A stretch of DNA of 64,000 nt from Numida meleagris (lineage: Eukaryota > Chordata > Aves > Galliformes > Numididae): positions 25,383,413 through 25,447,412 of the forward strand of contig NC_034415.1 of the NCBI RefSeq assembly GCF_002078875.1. Direction: 5' to 3'. Numbering within the stretch: position 1 is the first letter of the stretch; each line of letters opens with the position of its first letter. The notes under the pieces were generated by a model, which saw only the letters and a program-made list of their open reading frames with translations, searched no databases and was not told the origin of the DNA. This document shows, one piece after another, positions 20,386 to 34,700 of this stretch. A program made the position numbers and the translations under genes.

Positions 20386-22790
20386 TTTCTGTGAAAGGAA
20401 TAACTTTATTCCATTGACCAGGAATCCCAAGACTGTTCATCAAGACTGCCTATTTTTCCAGTGCCACATGTTCATGTATTAATCGGACAGTATCTCCCCG
20501 AATGCTCACAGGCAGGCTGCGGCTGCTCCTCACTGAACATCATGTAAGCTGTATAAAAACATTTTCATCCAAAAAAGATTGGCAGTAAAAATTACAACAT
20601 AGAAATGCATCACAATTTACACAAAAACTAGTTTTGTTGAACTCTATTTTCCAAAAAATAATCTTCAGCAGGTTCAAATGACAGCAGCTGGAAACCAAAA
20701 TAATTGACCAAGTATCATCTTATTGCAAATTATAACCATCGACTTTGTACAAGCGTGAGCAGAACCATGAAAAAGTTTGTATTGGTTTCAAGTATACAGT
20801 GGTGATGAGCCATCCTGATGCAGTTCTCCCATCCATGCTTCTGTGGGCATGCAGTAATTGAGGACGTTGTTTCCATAGGAAATAACAGGAACCTGAAGTG
20901 ACAAGTGGTGCCAACCCATAGGAACATTACCAGCTTCTTCCATCACCATCACCGCTGTGTACTGACTATTTGTGAAGATTTATGGCCCGTTACAAAGTAT
21001 TGGGGATGGGGGAAGGAAGAAGGGGGGGATCTTTAAGAAATGATTTATTCAAAATTAATTTAAAACACCGCATTTAAAATGTCCCAGCACATTATCAGAA
21101 ACATTTATAAAATGCTAACTTTTGCCATGTGTCTATGAAGACATTGTTTGGAAAAAAAAACCAACAAAAAGTGAGATATTCACTACAATGCCACCCTTGC
21201 TTCTTCGCACACGCAATTTACGACAACAGTTCTCTCAACCCACAATAAGTTATAAAGCTGTACAGCTGAAATCATATCAGATGTTTACTTCCAACAGTGA
21301 GATGACTGGTTAATTTCAATATTAGTGCACAACAGTGAAAAGCTGTCTGCTGCTTCTTGGTTCAGCAACAGTCTGTAGAAAGAAAAAAGGCACTTTTTGG
21401 CTGGTTGTGCCTTTAACTTGGCAAATTTGTCTATTCTGGAGGTACCCAGGCACTCCTTGAGATGCCCTCCCATTTCCGTGCATGTTTGTTTACATAATTT
21501 TTAAAGTAAGGCAGAATCCATAAATAAAGGCAAAAAGCAGTGCAGAAAATGTGACAAACGCAAAATGTACAAAATATGGAAGTTAGTTGGCACAAAAGAA
21601 GCTAGCATCCAGAACCAGAAGTCAGTGAACTAAATTTGATATGGAAAACAAAACTGTGCTCAAATCATCCCAACTGCTTTCCAGTTGTTTATGAGCAAAC
21701 AGAAAGAGCTGTGATATTTTAAATGTTGCCTGGTCAAGTGAAAATATAAACAAAGCCAAATCACTCTTTCCCCGTGTTAAAATTGCTATAAAATCTGCAC
21801 GACAGTGTCCCCAAACTCAATCAAGGAATTATTCATCATATACAACCAATACTAACTTTCTCAGTAATTTGAAAGCATAAGCAAGTGATTGCAGGTCACG
21901 TGATTGAGACTACGTTTGATTCAATATGTCTCCAAAAGTAAAAAATAATTCATGAGTAAAACTGCAACAGAAATCCATTTTAAAGTGCTTCTTTTCTTTT
22001 AAACTAGTTTTTTTTTTTAATTATTATTTTGTAAATCCACCAACATCCTTTAATACACGCTTGCATACCTTGAGAACAATGTTTTTCTTTTTACGGCCCT
22101 TCCTGGCTGTGGTTTTTGGAAGGGTACCAAAAAGACAAGCCATCCTAGAGCTCCTTGACCAAACCATCCTGTAAGTAGCCACGCTCCTTGCAGAGCAATC
22201 TTACTGATCCTTCCAATAAAGAGCTTTACAAATGAGCAGGGAGACATATTAAATACAGAAGTCCTTATGTAAACTGATTCTTTAACTAATATTTTACAAT
22301 GAAATGTAAGTCATCACACATCTTTACAGAAATTTGAATATTCCTATTCAATATTATCAGAAAGATTAAAAATTTGCCCTCCATACATAAGGGCAGTCTG
22401 GTTTTTCTCTGTATAAAAACCAAAAGAATTTTTTTTTTTTGCAGCATCACAGAAAAGCAACAGTTTTACATTCACTCATTTAATGTTCACATAAAAATTC
22501 AACCACTAGCGTTTGTGTATTTGATAAAATCTTCTTGACAAAAATGTTGCCGGTGTCTGGACTGTCATAAGCTACTGCAGGTGAAGATGCAGTTTTCTAG
22601 AGCATTTATCGATCTGAAGCCTTTGTGGCTAAGAAATGCTTTTAGCTTTCAGGGAAACAACCTTCTTCAGCATTGCCATTGATCCTTCTCTTCCAGACTC
22701 TTGAACAGCGTAAGCAATAGGACTCTAGTTTCAACAGGTACCAGGCATTAAATGATTGAGTTGATCTGTTCTTGGGTTCAGGGGCATCCT
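20386..22790 (-). other. USP24 3' UTR
   Basis: AT-rich sequence without long open frames between the USP24 stop codon and - strand polyadenylation signals. AATAAA on the - strand is present at 20405-20410 (distal) and 21044-21049 (proximal). The roughly 2.4 kb length is similar to the long 3' UTR of mammalian USP24. The exact 3' end is inferred from the signal only. Confidence 0.6.
20405..20410 (-). terminator. Distal USP24 polyadenylation signal
   Basis: TTTATT on the + strand is AATAAA on the - strand, in the context CAATGGAATAAAGTTATTCC. A second - strand AATAAA at 21044-21049 could give a shorter transcript. Confidence 0.55.
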
Positions 22791-25700
22791 TTATGGGTCA
22801 ACATCATCAAGGTCACTTTTAGTCTCACCAATCATCATAGGAGACTCTGAGCCCTTTCAATACACACAAGGGGTGGGGAGAGAAAGATATGGCACATTAT
22901 TTTTCATCAGGCACACAATTCCTGTGATTACATTCAGTGGTGGTTCTTACCCAAACTCTAGAAACAAGTCGAGCAACGCAACAGACAATAAATAAGCCCT
23001 TATTTAATTGTTACCTGCTGTAGATGTCTGTCGCCATTCTCATTGGCTGGACTACTTTCTGACCCATTACTGCTTCCAGACTGATCTTTTTCGTTCAACA
23101 AGGCTGTGGCGTAGGCCAGCGTGTCCTGTTTGGAAACAGTTTAAGTGACAGTGTCAGAAGCCCTGGTGATACCTTCATTTCATTATCACTTTTTCCACAA
23201 GTTGATTCTAAAAGCAACATAGCTACTGTAGAGAGATAGTTGAGTCACTACAGGCCATTGTAAGGATTTCTACAGAAACAACCACAAGATTCAGGTTTGT
23301 CAGGTAGGAATGGTATGAAGTACAGTGGGGTATGGTAAAGTTGCTAAAACTATTGCTGCTAACTGAAAAGTGAGAGGGGAAATAAAACAAGTTTAACACC
23401 ATCTCCCATGACTGACACACGTACCTGTGCTGAAATAGTGCGCTGGAAGGTTTTTGCAGTTGATGTTTCATTGGATACATTGCTCTGAGGTGCCCAGTAA
23501 TGCTCAGACATCTGCATTAAAAAGTGCATTAAAAAAGCATAAAAAACCAAGGAAGCTACAAAACTGCAGTATGAACTTTACATGTGTAAGGTCCTAGACA
23601 CTTGTGATGACAGGTAGACTAGAAAGTCTGGAATAAGCTGCCTGAATCTGTCAACAAGCTAAAGATCTGAGATACAGTCAGACGTGGATTTCTGATGAGG
23701 CCAAGAATAGTTTCAGAGACCACTACCCCCCCCAGATAAAACCTAGTCATCAGCTCCTTCTGTCTGGCAACGACATGACAGCAGGTTACCAGGTTATCCA
23801 GCTGAAGAGTGGTAGATTCAGATTTTCAACATGGGTTTTCATGAGCCAGTACACTGTAAAAATAGGAACTATCCAGAGCTGTCAGTTCAAGAGAAGACTG
23901 GCAAAAGTGCCAGCTGCACTGCAAACATCCCACTAACAAAACTACCTGTGTAGTAAGAAAAAGCTGTACGTATCAGCAACTGTGTTTTGTGCAAAGCTTA
24001 GATGATCCTGTAAGAAATCCACTCCTTTAGGTGCTCTCCTACATCAATACACAGGCAAAAAAATGTAACAGGAGCACAGTGGCACTGAAAGCTTCCCACA
24101 TGACAAAGAACTATAATCATTATGATGATTCACACTTGGTTGTACTTGTTGCACAAACACCTAAGCATGAAACACGTGGTGGCTTAGTGAAGGACTTGAA
24201 TGCACCAGGTTTAACTTCATCCAATCTCTCACTGTAAAAAATAAAGTAGCTTGTATTTTTGTCTTAAGCCAACTCAGAGAGTCAAATATAGAATGGAGGT
24301 ATTATAATTCTCACTGTAAATAAAGTGACATTTCTCCACACAGTTACAGCCAAACTACCTTTTTCTGTAGCCACTGCACAGCCCAACTCCAGTGGTGAGA
24401 GTTCTCCTTGAAATAATCTTTTGCAGTAGGGCACCTTGGAAATTGAAATTAGTTTCATTATGAATGAATAAGGCACTCTTGCAAAGGTAAAAGAAATAAT
24501 AATCCAGACATATTTCTTTATGCTGCTGCCCTTTGTATGCACTCTTATCATTGCAAATGCTGACTTAAGCTGAATAGTTCTATTATTAGCCAAGTTAGCA
24601 AGAACAATAAAGTTTACACAAAGTAGTCTTCTATACAGATACACTTATTTCAGATCTACGGTTTATCAGGACATCTGCCAAGTTCCAAACAAACAGAATT
24701 TAGAAACCACAATATTTCAAATATCTGGAACAGTTTTCTTTATCTTCATCCTAATGCTAGGCAGCTACTATTATAAGGGCCACTTACGTTACAGTAACAG
24801 AAGCTAAAGCTGATCAAAAGTAGAAAGAGCAGCAGTCTAAACAGCCACAGTGGGGTCTAATGCAGGAATAAGATTAAACTCTGAAACCCTCACTACTCAC
24901 TTCTGAGCCAAAGTAACAAGGAACTTGACACACTGGTAACAGCGACTGCTGTCCACATGGTTGCTGTGATGCATCAAGGCTGTGGGGAGAAACACTTGGA
25001 TTAAAAACCACAATTCAGACTTCTGCGTACCAACCAGGTTGAGAACACAACAAGCATGAAGCTAAAATTTTAGCTTACATGGGAAAAGTTATTTTTACAG
25101 ATGTTAGCATGAGTATTTGTGTTCAACACACTGCTGTATTGCTGGCAGTTAGGAATATTTACAGAACTATTGGATTAAAAACAGATCAAAGTCAAAATGC
25201 AGTAATTCTTTCAAACGTGGCACCTGAATTTTAAACAGCCCTCTCCTAATGTAGTTTTCTTCCCCTATAATCCATTCTATGTTAGATAATTTGCTATGGT
25301 TACAGATCTGAAGGAAAAAAGTTTGAAATGACTGTAAAAAGGACAAAAATCGCCAGCTTCATACAGGATCAAAACCTGCAAAACTAGGAGAATGTTTGAA
25401 GCTTTGTCACACAAACAAGATAGTAAAATTTATCATCCATGAAACTTTTATAGGAGATTGAGGCAAAACCACAAGCCATTCTTAGTCAGGAAGTTGCTGA
25501 TACTATGAATTTCCAAGTCCTGTAACAAACTTCTTTGGATGAGGACAAATACAAAGCTTCCACAATCAGATGTGCCACTCAAAGTTGCTTGTATTGGCCA
25601 CATCAGCAAAGAACACCGTAGTGAAACATCTAAAAGGTGGTAAACAATTTCTAGGGAGCTGCAAATTGCCATTCTTTCTACCCTCAAAGCACAGCAGATA

Positions 25701-28700
25701 ACGAAAATTACAGTACTAGCATACTGTAAATTATACACAAAAATCCTCTTGAGGGCCACAGAAAAGTATTATTTGCTAACTTCTTTTCTGGGAGTAAAAG
25801 CAGCCAATGTGACTGATGGGTCATGGACCACGTGCAGTGAAACTGGAAATTGTTCAGTGCTGTTGCTAGGGAACTCCAAGGTAAACCTACAGCATTAATT
25901 ACAAGAACTGCTGTGAGTTTTGCGAAAGTGTGCGATTTAACAAACACAATAAGCCTTCAACATAAAAATCAAATTGAATAATTGCAGCTCTTGTCTGCAG
26001 AAAAAAAGTGTCATGTACTGCCTAAATCATAGAACTGGATTGGTCCAAGTGGGTCCAATCTACCTGGAGCTAACATAACAAGAAGCAGTGTAAGGGAATA
26101 GTGGTTATCTTCTCTTCTGTTAGTCATACATGGAGATTAGCAACCAGAAGAGCAGTGAGGAATAAGAGAGAATATTTAGCTTTTTTCTTTATTTCTTTCT
26201 CACTAAAACAGAATCTGAAACAAATTCAGGTGAAAGCCACAGACTGAAACAGCTCCTCATCCAAACAGCTATGAAAGAGACACCCAAGCTGCACTTGCTG
26301 ATTAGACGTGCTCTTTGAGCACCATGTGGCTCATCTACAACTCTGTTACGCACAAAGCCTTTTCTCCTGATTCATATGAAGTAAGCTCTCATCATTCTGG
26401 GACTTCCCCATGACTTCAGTGGTGGTTGTTAAATCAGATAACCCCAAGTAGTTTTCCATCAGAAGTAAAACAGTTTAGAAGGATTAAGAAACCAAAAGAT
26501 TATAAGAATTATCAGCATAAGGGTTAGCAGAAGATAGGAGCATTCACACACTGGCTTACTTGCCTATTAATCCATTTTCTGTTTCAAAGGCAAATTTGAT
26601 GCGCTCTACTTGTAAGGGGTCTTCGATAACCTGACAAAAAATGAAAAGGTCAAGAGTATGTTATGCTTGAGACCTGGATCTGTACTACAAAATGGTTTTA
26701 ACCAGCTCAGCATGAAAAACAAATGAGAGTTACGAAGTTCCATGTAACACCAGATTATCAATACAGTAATTTTAAAAAGTTATAAATTCTTAAACTGAAG
26801 GATCGAAGATACATGGATATTGAAATTATCAGTGCGCTCTTTGCCTTCTTTGTTATACACTGATAGAAAATCCATCCTGTACTTAATATACAAGTCTTTA
26901 CCATTCACGTACCAGTATCTCATGGAGTAACTGGAATATGTTTTTCAGTTCATGAGGTGGAGCAGTTTCCAGTTGAGTCTGCATTAAGAAATACAAAATT
27001 ATTTAAATAGTAAAATAGCTTGATGTTGCAAAGAATTGACAGAGTGCTTCACAGTCTTTTGAAAATTAGTTATTTGAAACTGCAGAAGTTAAAAAATCCA
27101 CCCAAAATCCAGTGAACTATACTGACTGTTCTGCTGCAGATCCCACCCAGTGCCATTATAATGCAAGACAGCAAGACCAAAGCCTAGAAGAAGCACTTAA
27201 GTATATACCCTGTCTTGATCACCTCCATACCTTGATGAAGTGTAGCACAGTAAAGGAAAAGTGCTCATTACAAAAGCAGCAGTACACCACCATCTCAATG
27301 AGAACCGACAGAGATCCAGTTAGCTCTCGTAATGCATACATCACCTAAAGGAAAGACACAAATAGTTTTGTATATAGCCATACAATAATTATCAAGAGAT
27401 GGATCAAGTTTGTGATAAAATATTAGTCTTCTTCATGAGGAGTGTATTTTTTTTCCTCCCTTTCCTCATTGCACTTCACTCAGCTCCTGCTGCCCAGCTC
27501 CAAGGGCCTGGTCAAGCACGGTCCGTTCAGTGAGAGCAACTCAAGTTAGCACCTCCAACTGAGATATTTTAACTGACCACATGGCACTTGCAAAATGTAT
27601 TCAGCTGTTTTTACTAGCTTTGTAAACTCTCAAACTAGATGCCAAAGTTTAGAGATATACTGGAATAAGAAGGTGTCAAAAAAAAAAGCTGCCTTCTTGT
27701 TTAACGACTCAAAGAACCATATACTTAAATTTTAAAAAGCAGCCAGTTTAGAGTTTTTCATGTAAAGAAGCCTCAAAGAACTAATGTCAGACCAGCTTTA
27801 TGTTTAAGCAGGGCAGAATTTAGAACAGATAAATACCTCTATTAAGTAAGGTTTTCCCTCAGACAAGAATAACAAGGCTTCCACTTCTTCATGGAGCGTC
27901 AAAAGTGGACCTGAAGTAGTGATGCTTAGAGGTGGACGCTGCTTAAAGAGACCAGGAGCTATAACAGCAAACAGAAAAACAATCCACTAATAAATGACAT
28001 TGTTCAACATACCTTGAAGACACTGCTGTCATTTGCCACCTTATCATCTCTAAAGGCCTTCACCTCAACTAGCTTGTAGTTTGTGTGATACCAGCCCAAA
28101 TAATAAACTTTAGCACTAATGTGTCATTTACATTAGTGACAGTACTGGGGAAATAAACTGCAAGAAAGGGGAAGCAGAATGTTCAGATCTCCTATCAGGA
28201 CTTTGATATTTAATTTCACTCCCACCACTGCATATTCATTATATTCAAAACATTTATCATTCTTCTGTTACTTTATAATTTTTGACTGCTTCCAACTCCA
28301 GAAACTATAGACCTCACACAAAAATCAAGTTGTTCAGTCAAAAATAACAACTTTAAATTCCTCCTTCAGGGCACTGGAAATCCAAACTCATTCTTTTGTT
28401 ATGTTTATTTGGAAAATTCTGCCCCCTGTAAAAAATATCCAGGAGAGTGTTTCATTGCTTATTATGCAGTAGCTCAGTCTAAAGATTCCCCTTATAATTA
28501 GCAAGAGACATAACTGATGTGATAGATGTGAGTCTGCCACAGCCAGCAACAACACAGGTTGACTCGTTCATGTGAGGCAAGACCTTACTGATGCTAAGGT
28601 TACTCTCAATCAAAATATCAAAATGCAATGTCACCAAAAGACAAACATGCAATTCTTACCAACATTTCTTTGCGAAGAGACATCAGAGTGCAAAACAAGT

Positions 28701-31700
28701 AGCGCGACAGTATTGTGAAGATATCCAAACTCACGTGCTTGTGCTGAACTCCATCTGCGGTTCTGTTTGAGCCAAAGGGGAGATTTAATTGAGTTCTGAT
28801 TGGTTGATTTAATCAAATTCTGTTAAATCAAAACAGAACAATATCCTCAACAGCCCACCACCGCATTGTAAGACTTTGAATTTGGTTAAAAGTTTTTTAA
28901 TGCAAGAATGACTCCTTTCAACACTGTTACTTCTTCATGTTAGCACAGAGAAACGCTAAGGCTTGGATGAAATTTTGCAGAATAATCTGAGGATGATCTA
29001 TTTTAATCAAATGAGAAGTTTTTGCTCATAATGTAAGCACCTTAAAAACACAGGAATGGGTACACAAGCTTTACCTGATTACTCTGACGGTTGGGACCAA
29101 GGAGGAAGTTGATCATGTGCCTCAAAGCAGAATGTCTGAGAAGAAGACTGCTAGCCCTTATACCCTGCTGTTTAGACAATAACAAAACATTACATATCTT
29201 TCTAGGTAAAGAATTTGTGCTCTAAGGGACAGAAGTAAAACCCTGCTAAAGACCCTTAAGTAGTTGTGAGCCTCACAGATCAAAACATTACACTTTTTAA
29301 AAGATACCTCGTTACATAGAGCACATTAGAGAAACTAGACCAAGATCAATATAGGGAAAATAACTATACAAGATGACAGTAAAATAAAAAAGAATAAAGG
29401 GACATACCAGAACCCACAATGGGGTGAACAGCACAGTACAATGTTTCTACTTCTTACAGGACAAAAAAAATTTCAATCCCGTAGTGTATATATTTTTTTT
29501 CTTGAGAACAGTCAAAAAATCCACAATGAACAAAACCTCAACATTCAGACCTTGGCAGTTATATCTTTGCTAGGTAGAATTTGCTTGAATGTTTTTATCC
29601 CAAATCAACGTGCAAAGCCACTTTGAGCACACACAAAAGAAGCAGCACAGCCCTGAAACAAGGAACAAATATGCTTCTGGAAGAGTTTCACTGTGCTGCT
29701 TAAACCTTCTATGAAGATTGATGACTAGCTGTTTTACTATTGTCCTTCAAAACTGAAGTAATATGAAGAAAAGATAAATGGTTACTTACCTTCTGCACAA
29801 AATTGTTGAAAAGTAAGAAGTACTGAGCACAGTTCTTGCAGTTTTCAGGAACATCTTTATCCAGTAAAGAAAGTAGCACCTCCAATAACTGATGTAGACT
29901 TTTTAACTGCAAAAACAATTATTAACTTGCATTTAAATGCTTGTCTCCTGCTTAAAATACAGGCGTTTCTAATTTTAAAGCTTGATTAACAAAACTGTAT
30001 GTATGGTCAGCTACACTTGCTGTGATTAACATAAATAGCTAACATACGACTACAACCTTACCATTTTCAACTCAGAATTGCATATATTAAACAAGAAAGT
30101 AGTGAAACCATCAGCACACGGGTAACTTGCGTAAAGAAGTGGAACTCAGTAGTTTGCAATATTTTTAAAGCAATTCTAATTACTCAGTCACGTGGTAACT
30201 GATGTTCAAATGTTCCAGTCATTACAGTAATACATTGAGCACGCTAAGTGCATTGGTATAATACTTATTACAACTCTGTTAACGCGTTACAACTAAAAGT
30301 TATCAGAAGCTCACAAGCAGTATTTTAAATGTCCATCTTCCTACTACTCTATTCAGCTTAGAGGACTTTACAGCAATCTTTCCCCAAAGCTCTAAATAAG
30401 AAACTTTCCTAATACACAACAGCCTACACAACAGTAGTGCCTTCCAGCCATGACACTGCTTTAAAAAAAATACTAAAACTGGATGCAAGAAAATTAATTC
30501 AGACTAAACGTGACTTGGACACAAACAAGATTTGGACACTTGAAAGTCCCTACCATCTCCACTGGCAACTTATAGAAATATGACAGATACAAAATATTTC
30601 TGAGTTCTCTTAATACAAATGATTTGGTTCAGATGTCCCACAGGAAACAGGTAAGTGAAAATGCCGGAGACTCATTTCCCACCCTGTTTTCTTACAATAT
30701 CGTAATAAGCCAATATAACAAACCTGCACTTCCTAAACTTACTTGCCAAGATTTTCTAATAAAATGTTAAACTGTTGAACAATAACCATGGTTCCAGTCT
30801 CTCCCTGGAACATGACAGCTCAGCTACTACTGTACTGCTGTGGGCTTCTAACTCTGAGTGAGGAAGGATACTTACTTAAAAACTAAGCTGATTTCTGGGT
30901 TCTCTCTGTTACAGGAAAAGAGAAAGAATCTGACACTCTTTTAATCATTTGGAAACTCTATTTTTGTGAGATACCACACATTCATGTCGAAATGAGGCAC
31001 AATTGTTTATAACTAATACTAATACTCTATAACTAATATTCTGAACTTCTAAGAATTACAGCAGCATATTACCTCCCAGGGTAGGAGCATACAAGCATTA
31101 ACCTATTCAAGGAAGAGCTACAGGCCTGCTAAAGATGAGAATCTTCCACTTTGTCATTTACAAATCACACTGCATTGCCTGCAAGTGGAACAAGCGACGT
31201 GAGGTAGAGACAATCCACAGGATCACTGCTGATGAGGTGTCACTAACCTTCTCTTGATAAAGCAAGGCACTGTCGAGAGTTTTTTCAAGAATAGTAGCTA
31301 CAGCAACTCGCACCTCTCTTACACTGCATTCCAGGAGGAAAGTCCTAGAAGATAAAAAAGCAAAGCTGCAAAAAGAACTGGAATCAAAGTGTACGTGTGT
31401 TTACTATGATTAAGTGTGGTATTTATCATTTTAAAAAGGATAACAGTTCAAAATACCTCTTACACTGCACTTCTGTGGATAAGCTTTTAACTTATTTTCT
31501 TATGCTCCTGCTTCTCTCTACAAAAGCCTATAACAATACTTTATTCATTCAAAGAAAAATCTAAAAGCTACCACAGGATCCTGTCTTCCAACACAACTTT
31601 GAAGATAATCTTCTCTTTAGGTTGACAAATCCCTCTATTATCAACTCTCCAAGAACTGCGTTAAGCTTATCTTGAGTTGGCGAGAAAAATACATTGCAGC

Positions 31701-34700
31701 TCATTTGTGATCATTGTCAGATTCAGCTTTCCTTACCCTAAACACTTTTACTACATTCTCTTTCCCTCCACTTGCTGGAGTGACTAGACAAACACATTCC
31801 AAGGCATCCCTCTGAATTAAACATTTGCATCCTTCACGTACACTCCACTACTATCATATTTTCAGAATCACCCAAACACCTGAACAGAGGTTTCTACTTC
31901 TAGCATTTTCCTAAATGATAATTTAGAGTATCTGTTTAAAGAACATGCACAGTCAACTCTTTGGCAATACATTAGCATAGGCCAGATCATGTTACTACAA
32001 AGCTCTATCCACAGACAAGACACAAAACACCGCACCTAAGACAGAATTACTATGGTACTTACTTTACAAGCTCTCGGCCCTCTGGTCCAACAAAGTATTC
32101 AACTAACCACTGACAAGCATCAATACTTTTGGAGAGCAGCGCATCTATGGTTGCAATCCACTCTTCTGTATCAGCCCTTCAAAACCAAACCAAACCAGGG
32201 AAAAGGGTCAGTAATGGAAAACACTTCCAAAACCCAAACAACGTTTCATCTCACTTTCTCCTCCTCTGCTAAGTCAGGAGTGGCTTTCCCACAGTCAGAC
32301 CTTACCTGAGTTTCTTCTTGGTTCGGAGATAAGTTTGGAAGAGGAACTGGACTGCCAGCTGTAAGCTCACTTTTGCCATACACGGATAGTAAGGATGTTT
32401 TACCTTAGTCTGAAAAAAACATCAAATTTACTCCAGAGCAGACCTATACCTGCAGCACATGTTCTGTCTCCTAAATAAATGAGCATGTTCTATTCAAGTA
32501 ATTTACTTCATCTAGAAAACAAGACAGAATGCATTTGTCTGTGCTGAAATCTGTTTCCAGTAATGACTATGCTAGTTTAACACGTATGCTAAAACAGGAA
32601 CAAACTTGCTGTAAGGCCCATTAAGTCAGTGGATTTAATAAATACCAGTTTATTAATCTAAAACTACATTCAGAAAAAACTAATTAAACTATATTCAAAT
32701 GAAGGTCTGTCAACTTCAAGATTACTAAGGCCAATTTTTGGATTGTACATACACAGAGGATTTTCTGTCCTATAGAGCTCTGTTTGTGTCAGTTAAATTT
32801 CTTATTAGAATTCTATTTATTTTTACTATGGCACAATGATGTTTTTCCCCACTGCTACAGCAGAAGACTGGAGTGAGCTTTGAGATGGATGCTATCAATG
32901 TGAAGAATGACTGGAGTCGAGGAATAGCTCATTTTGAAAAGCAAAATCACACCAAACACTTCTAAATTTCCTCTTACGGGGCTTCTCTTGCTATTGGGCT
33001 ACGGGGCCTTTGCTATTCAGTATTTTCAGAGTACTCAAATATTCAAATCTCATTACTTACAGCATTTAGTGAAGCTAGTGACAGAACAAAACTGAAGTAG
33101 TCACTACTATATACGTCTCTGTTCTTCATAAATTTCAGGTTTTCATCTCTCACCATCTGTAGATTTTTTTTTTTTAAAGTAAAAGAAGGCAAAAAATTAA
33201 AACACTGCCAAAAAACATTTATTTAACTGACATTTGATCTTACACATAAATACATATGGTGTTTAAAAACCAGAGTCAGACCTATTCTGTTCACGCTACT
33301 TCAGTGGAGGGGAAAAATATACGGGAAACTTAGAATGCTGATGTGAAACCAAGAAATGACTGGTCAATTTTGGGAAAAGTAGTAACAAAACATACAATAA
33401 TGCATCACTGAACACCTTGTTAATTTTATATTTGAATCCAGTCACTTTCTAGCTTTGTGTTCAGTAATGGAATTGCCTCAAGGTCACCTTCGAAGTTACT
33501 GTCTTCCTCTAATCATGAGCTTAAACTTTTTATGAATAGCATTTAACTGGAGCTTTCTGAGCGCTCTACCTGATATATCCGTACGGGCATCTTCTCTACA
33601 AAAAGTCCCTTTTTTTCACCTTTTCGGACCAGTTTAGTTAAGATGGACAGGCGATCGCTGTTGGGTCTGTGGGGTCGTGGTGAGGACTGGGGTGAAATTT
33701 CTGGTGAAGATGGAGCAGATCTAAAACACAAAGAATATCAAGGTCAATAATGTAACTACGACAAATCTGCAGTTCAAGCGCTAAAATACCAGTAGAGCCA
33801 GTATCACCTTAAGGCAAATTTAGATGACAGTCTAAATTATTTCTGAAGCTGTCAGTCAGCTTGAATTTCTTATTCCAACAGTGACACTAGAATGGAAGAG
33901 GAACTTGTAAAAGCAATAAAAGACTATTCATTAAGCAGCTTAAAGAAAACCAGGAGGATCAGCGTACTCCTGTGTCAAACAAGAATTACTCATTCCTTCG
34001 TTATGGAAATGAGTCTATACACCAAAATCAGGGATGCCTTTGTGGATACAAGAGAAACTTACAGTGAGAGGTCCTCAGCTTCCTGACGCACAACACTCAC
34101 TCGACTTTTCTTTGGTAAGACTGGAGAGTTCTGATCAGACACTCTCTGGTAAAACAGCATATAGGCATTCCAGTACCGCCGACGCACATCAGGGTAAGGG
34201 TTAGCTGATGAGAGAAAAGGCATTTGGAGGTTTAGTACCTTTTCATTCCTACAAGAGAGTAAAAATGAGCGTGCAGGCAATACAGACTGCAGAACAAGGT
34301 TATTTCTTGGATCAAAACATCAGTCTACGTTAGTGAAGAAGAGCTCAAAAGCAAAGAACGTACGTATTTTAAAAAGATAATCATCAGAATTACCCAGTGA
34401 GTGAATAATGGTGTAAACATACTTGGAATTTATTCCTTAGCGAACTGAAAAGTTTTAATTACGATTCCAAACCATGTTCTATGCACATTCTGACTAACCT
34501 AAGATCTAGTTCATATTTTCTTTAAACCATTTTAACAATGTGCCATTTTACTTCCGAATCTCCTCTGTTATTACGTCCACAAAGAGTTGAACAGCGAATA
34601 TGGTTAACTAATATTAGGCCATATATAAATGGTTTTGTCCTTCAGTAAAACAGGATGCTTTAGCATCACAAAAAAATGTTTGGGAAGGACTATTAGACCA

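Larger units (their letters stand above)
22791..34204 (-). other. USP24: USP24 exons: C-terminal region to the stop codon
   Basis: Exons in transcript order: 34063-34204, 33570-33720, 33061-33156, 32306-32409, 32063-32176, 31248-31344, 29790-29906, 29075-29167, 28660-28762, 27837-27958, 27231-27344, 26913-26978, 26564-26630, 24901-24979, 24359-24434, 23425-23511, 23015-23125, 22791-22853. After a Ser/Pro-rich linker ([20 protein letters not shown]) the protein is helical and leucine-rich, then ends in an acidic tail (SDLDDVDP). Exon 29075-29167 begins at a tandem NAGNAG acceptor. Exon 26564-26630 ends at a GC donor. The stop is TAA at 22791-22793. Confidence 0.93.

Noticed and set aside
26027..26080. 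Possible CR1 tail in a USP24 intron
   Set aside because: Only about 20 bases resemble the CR1 end; too short to support.
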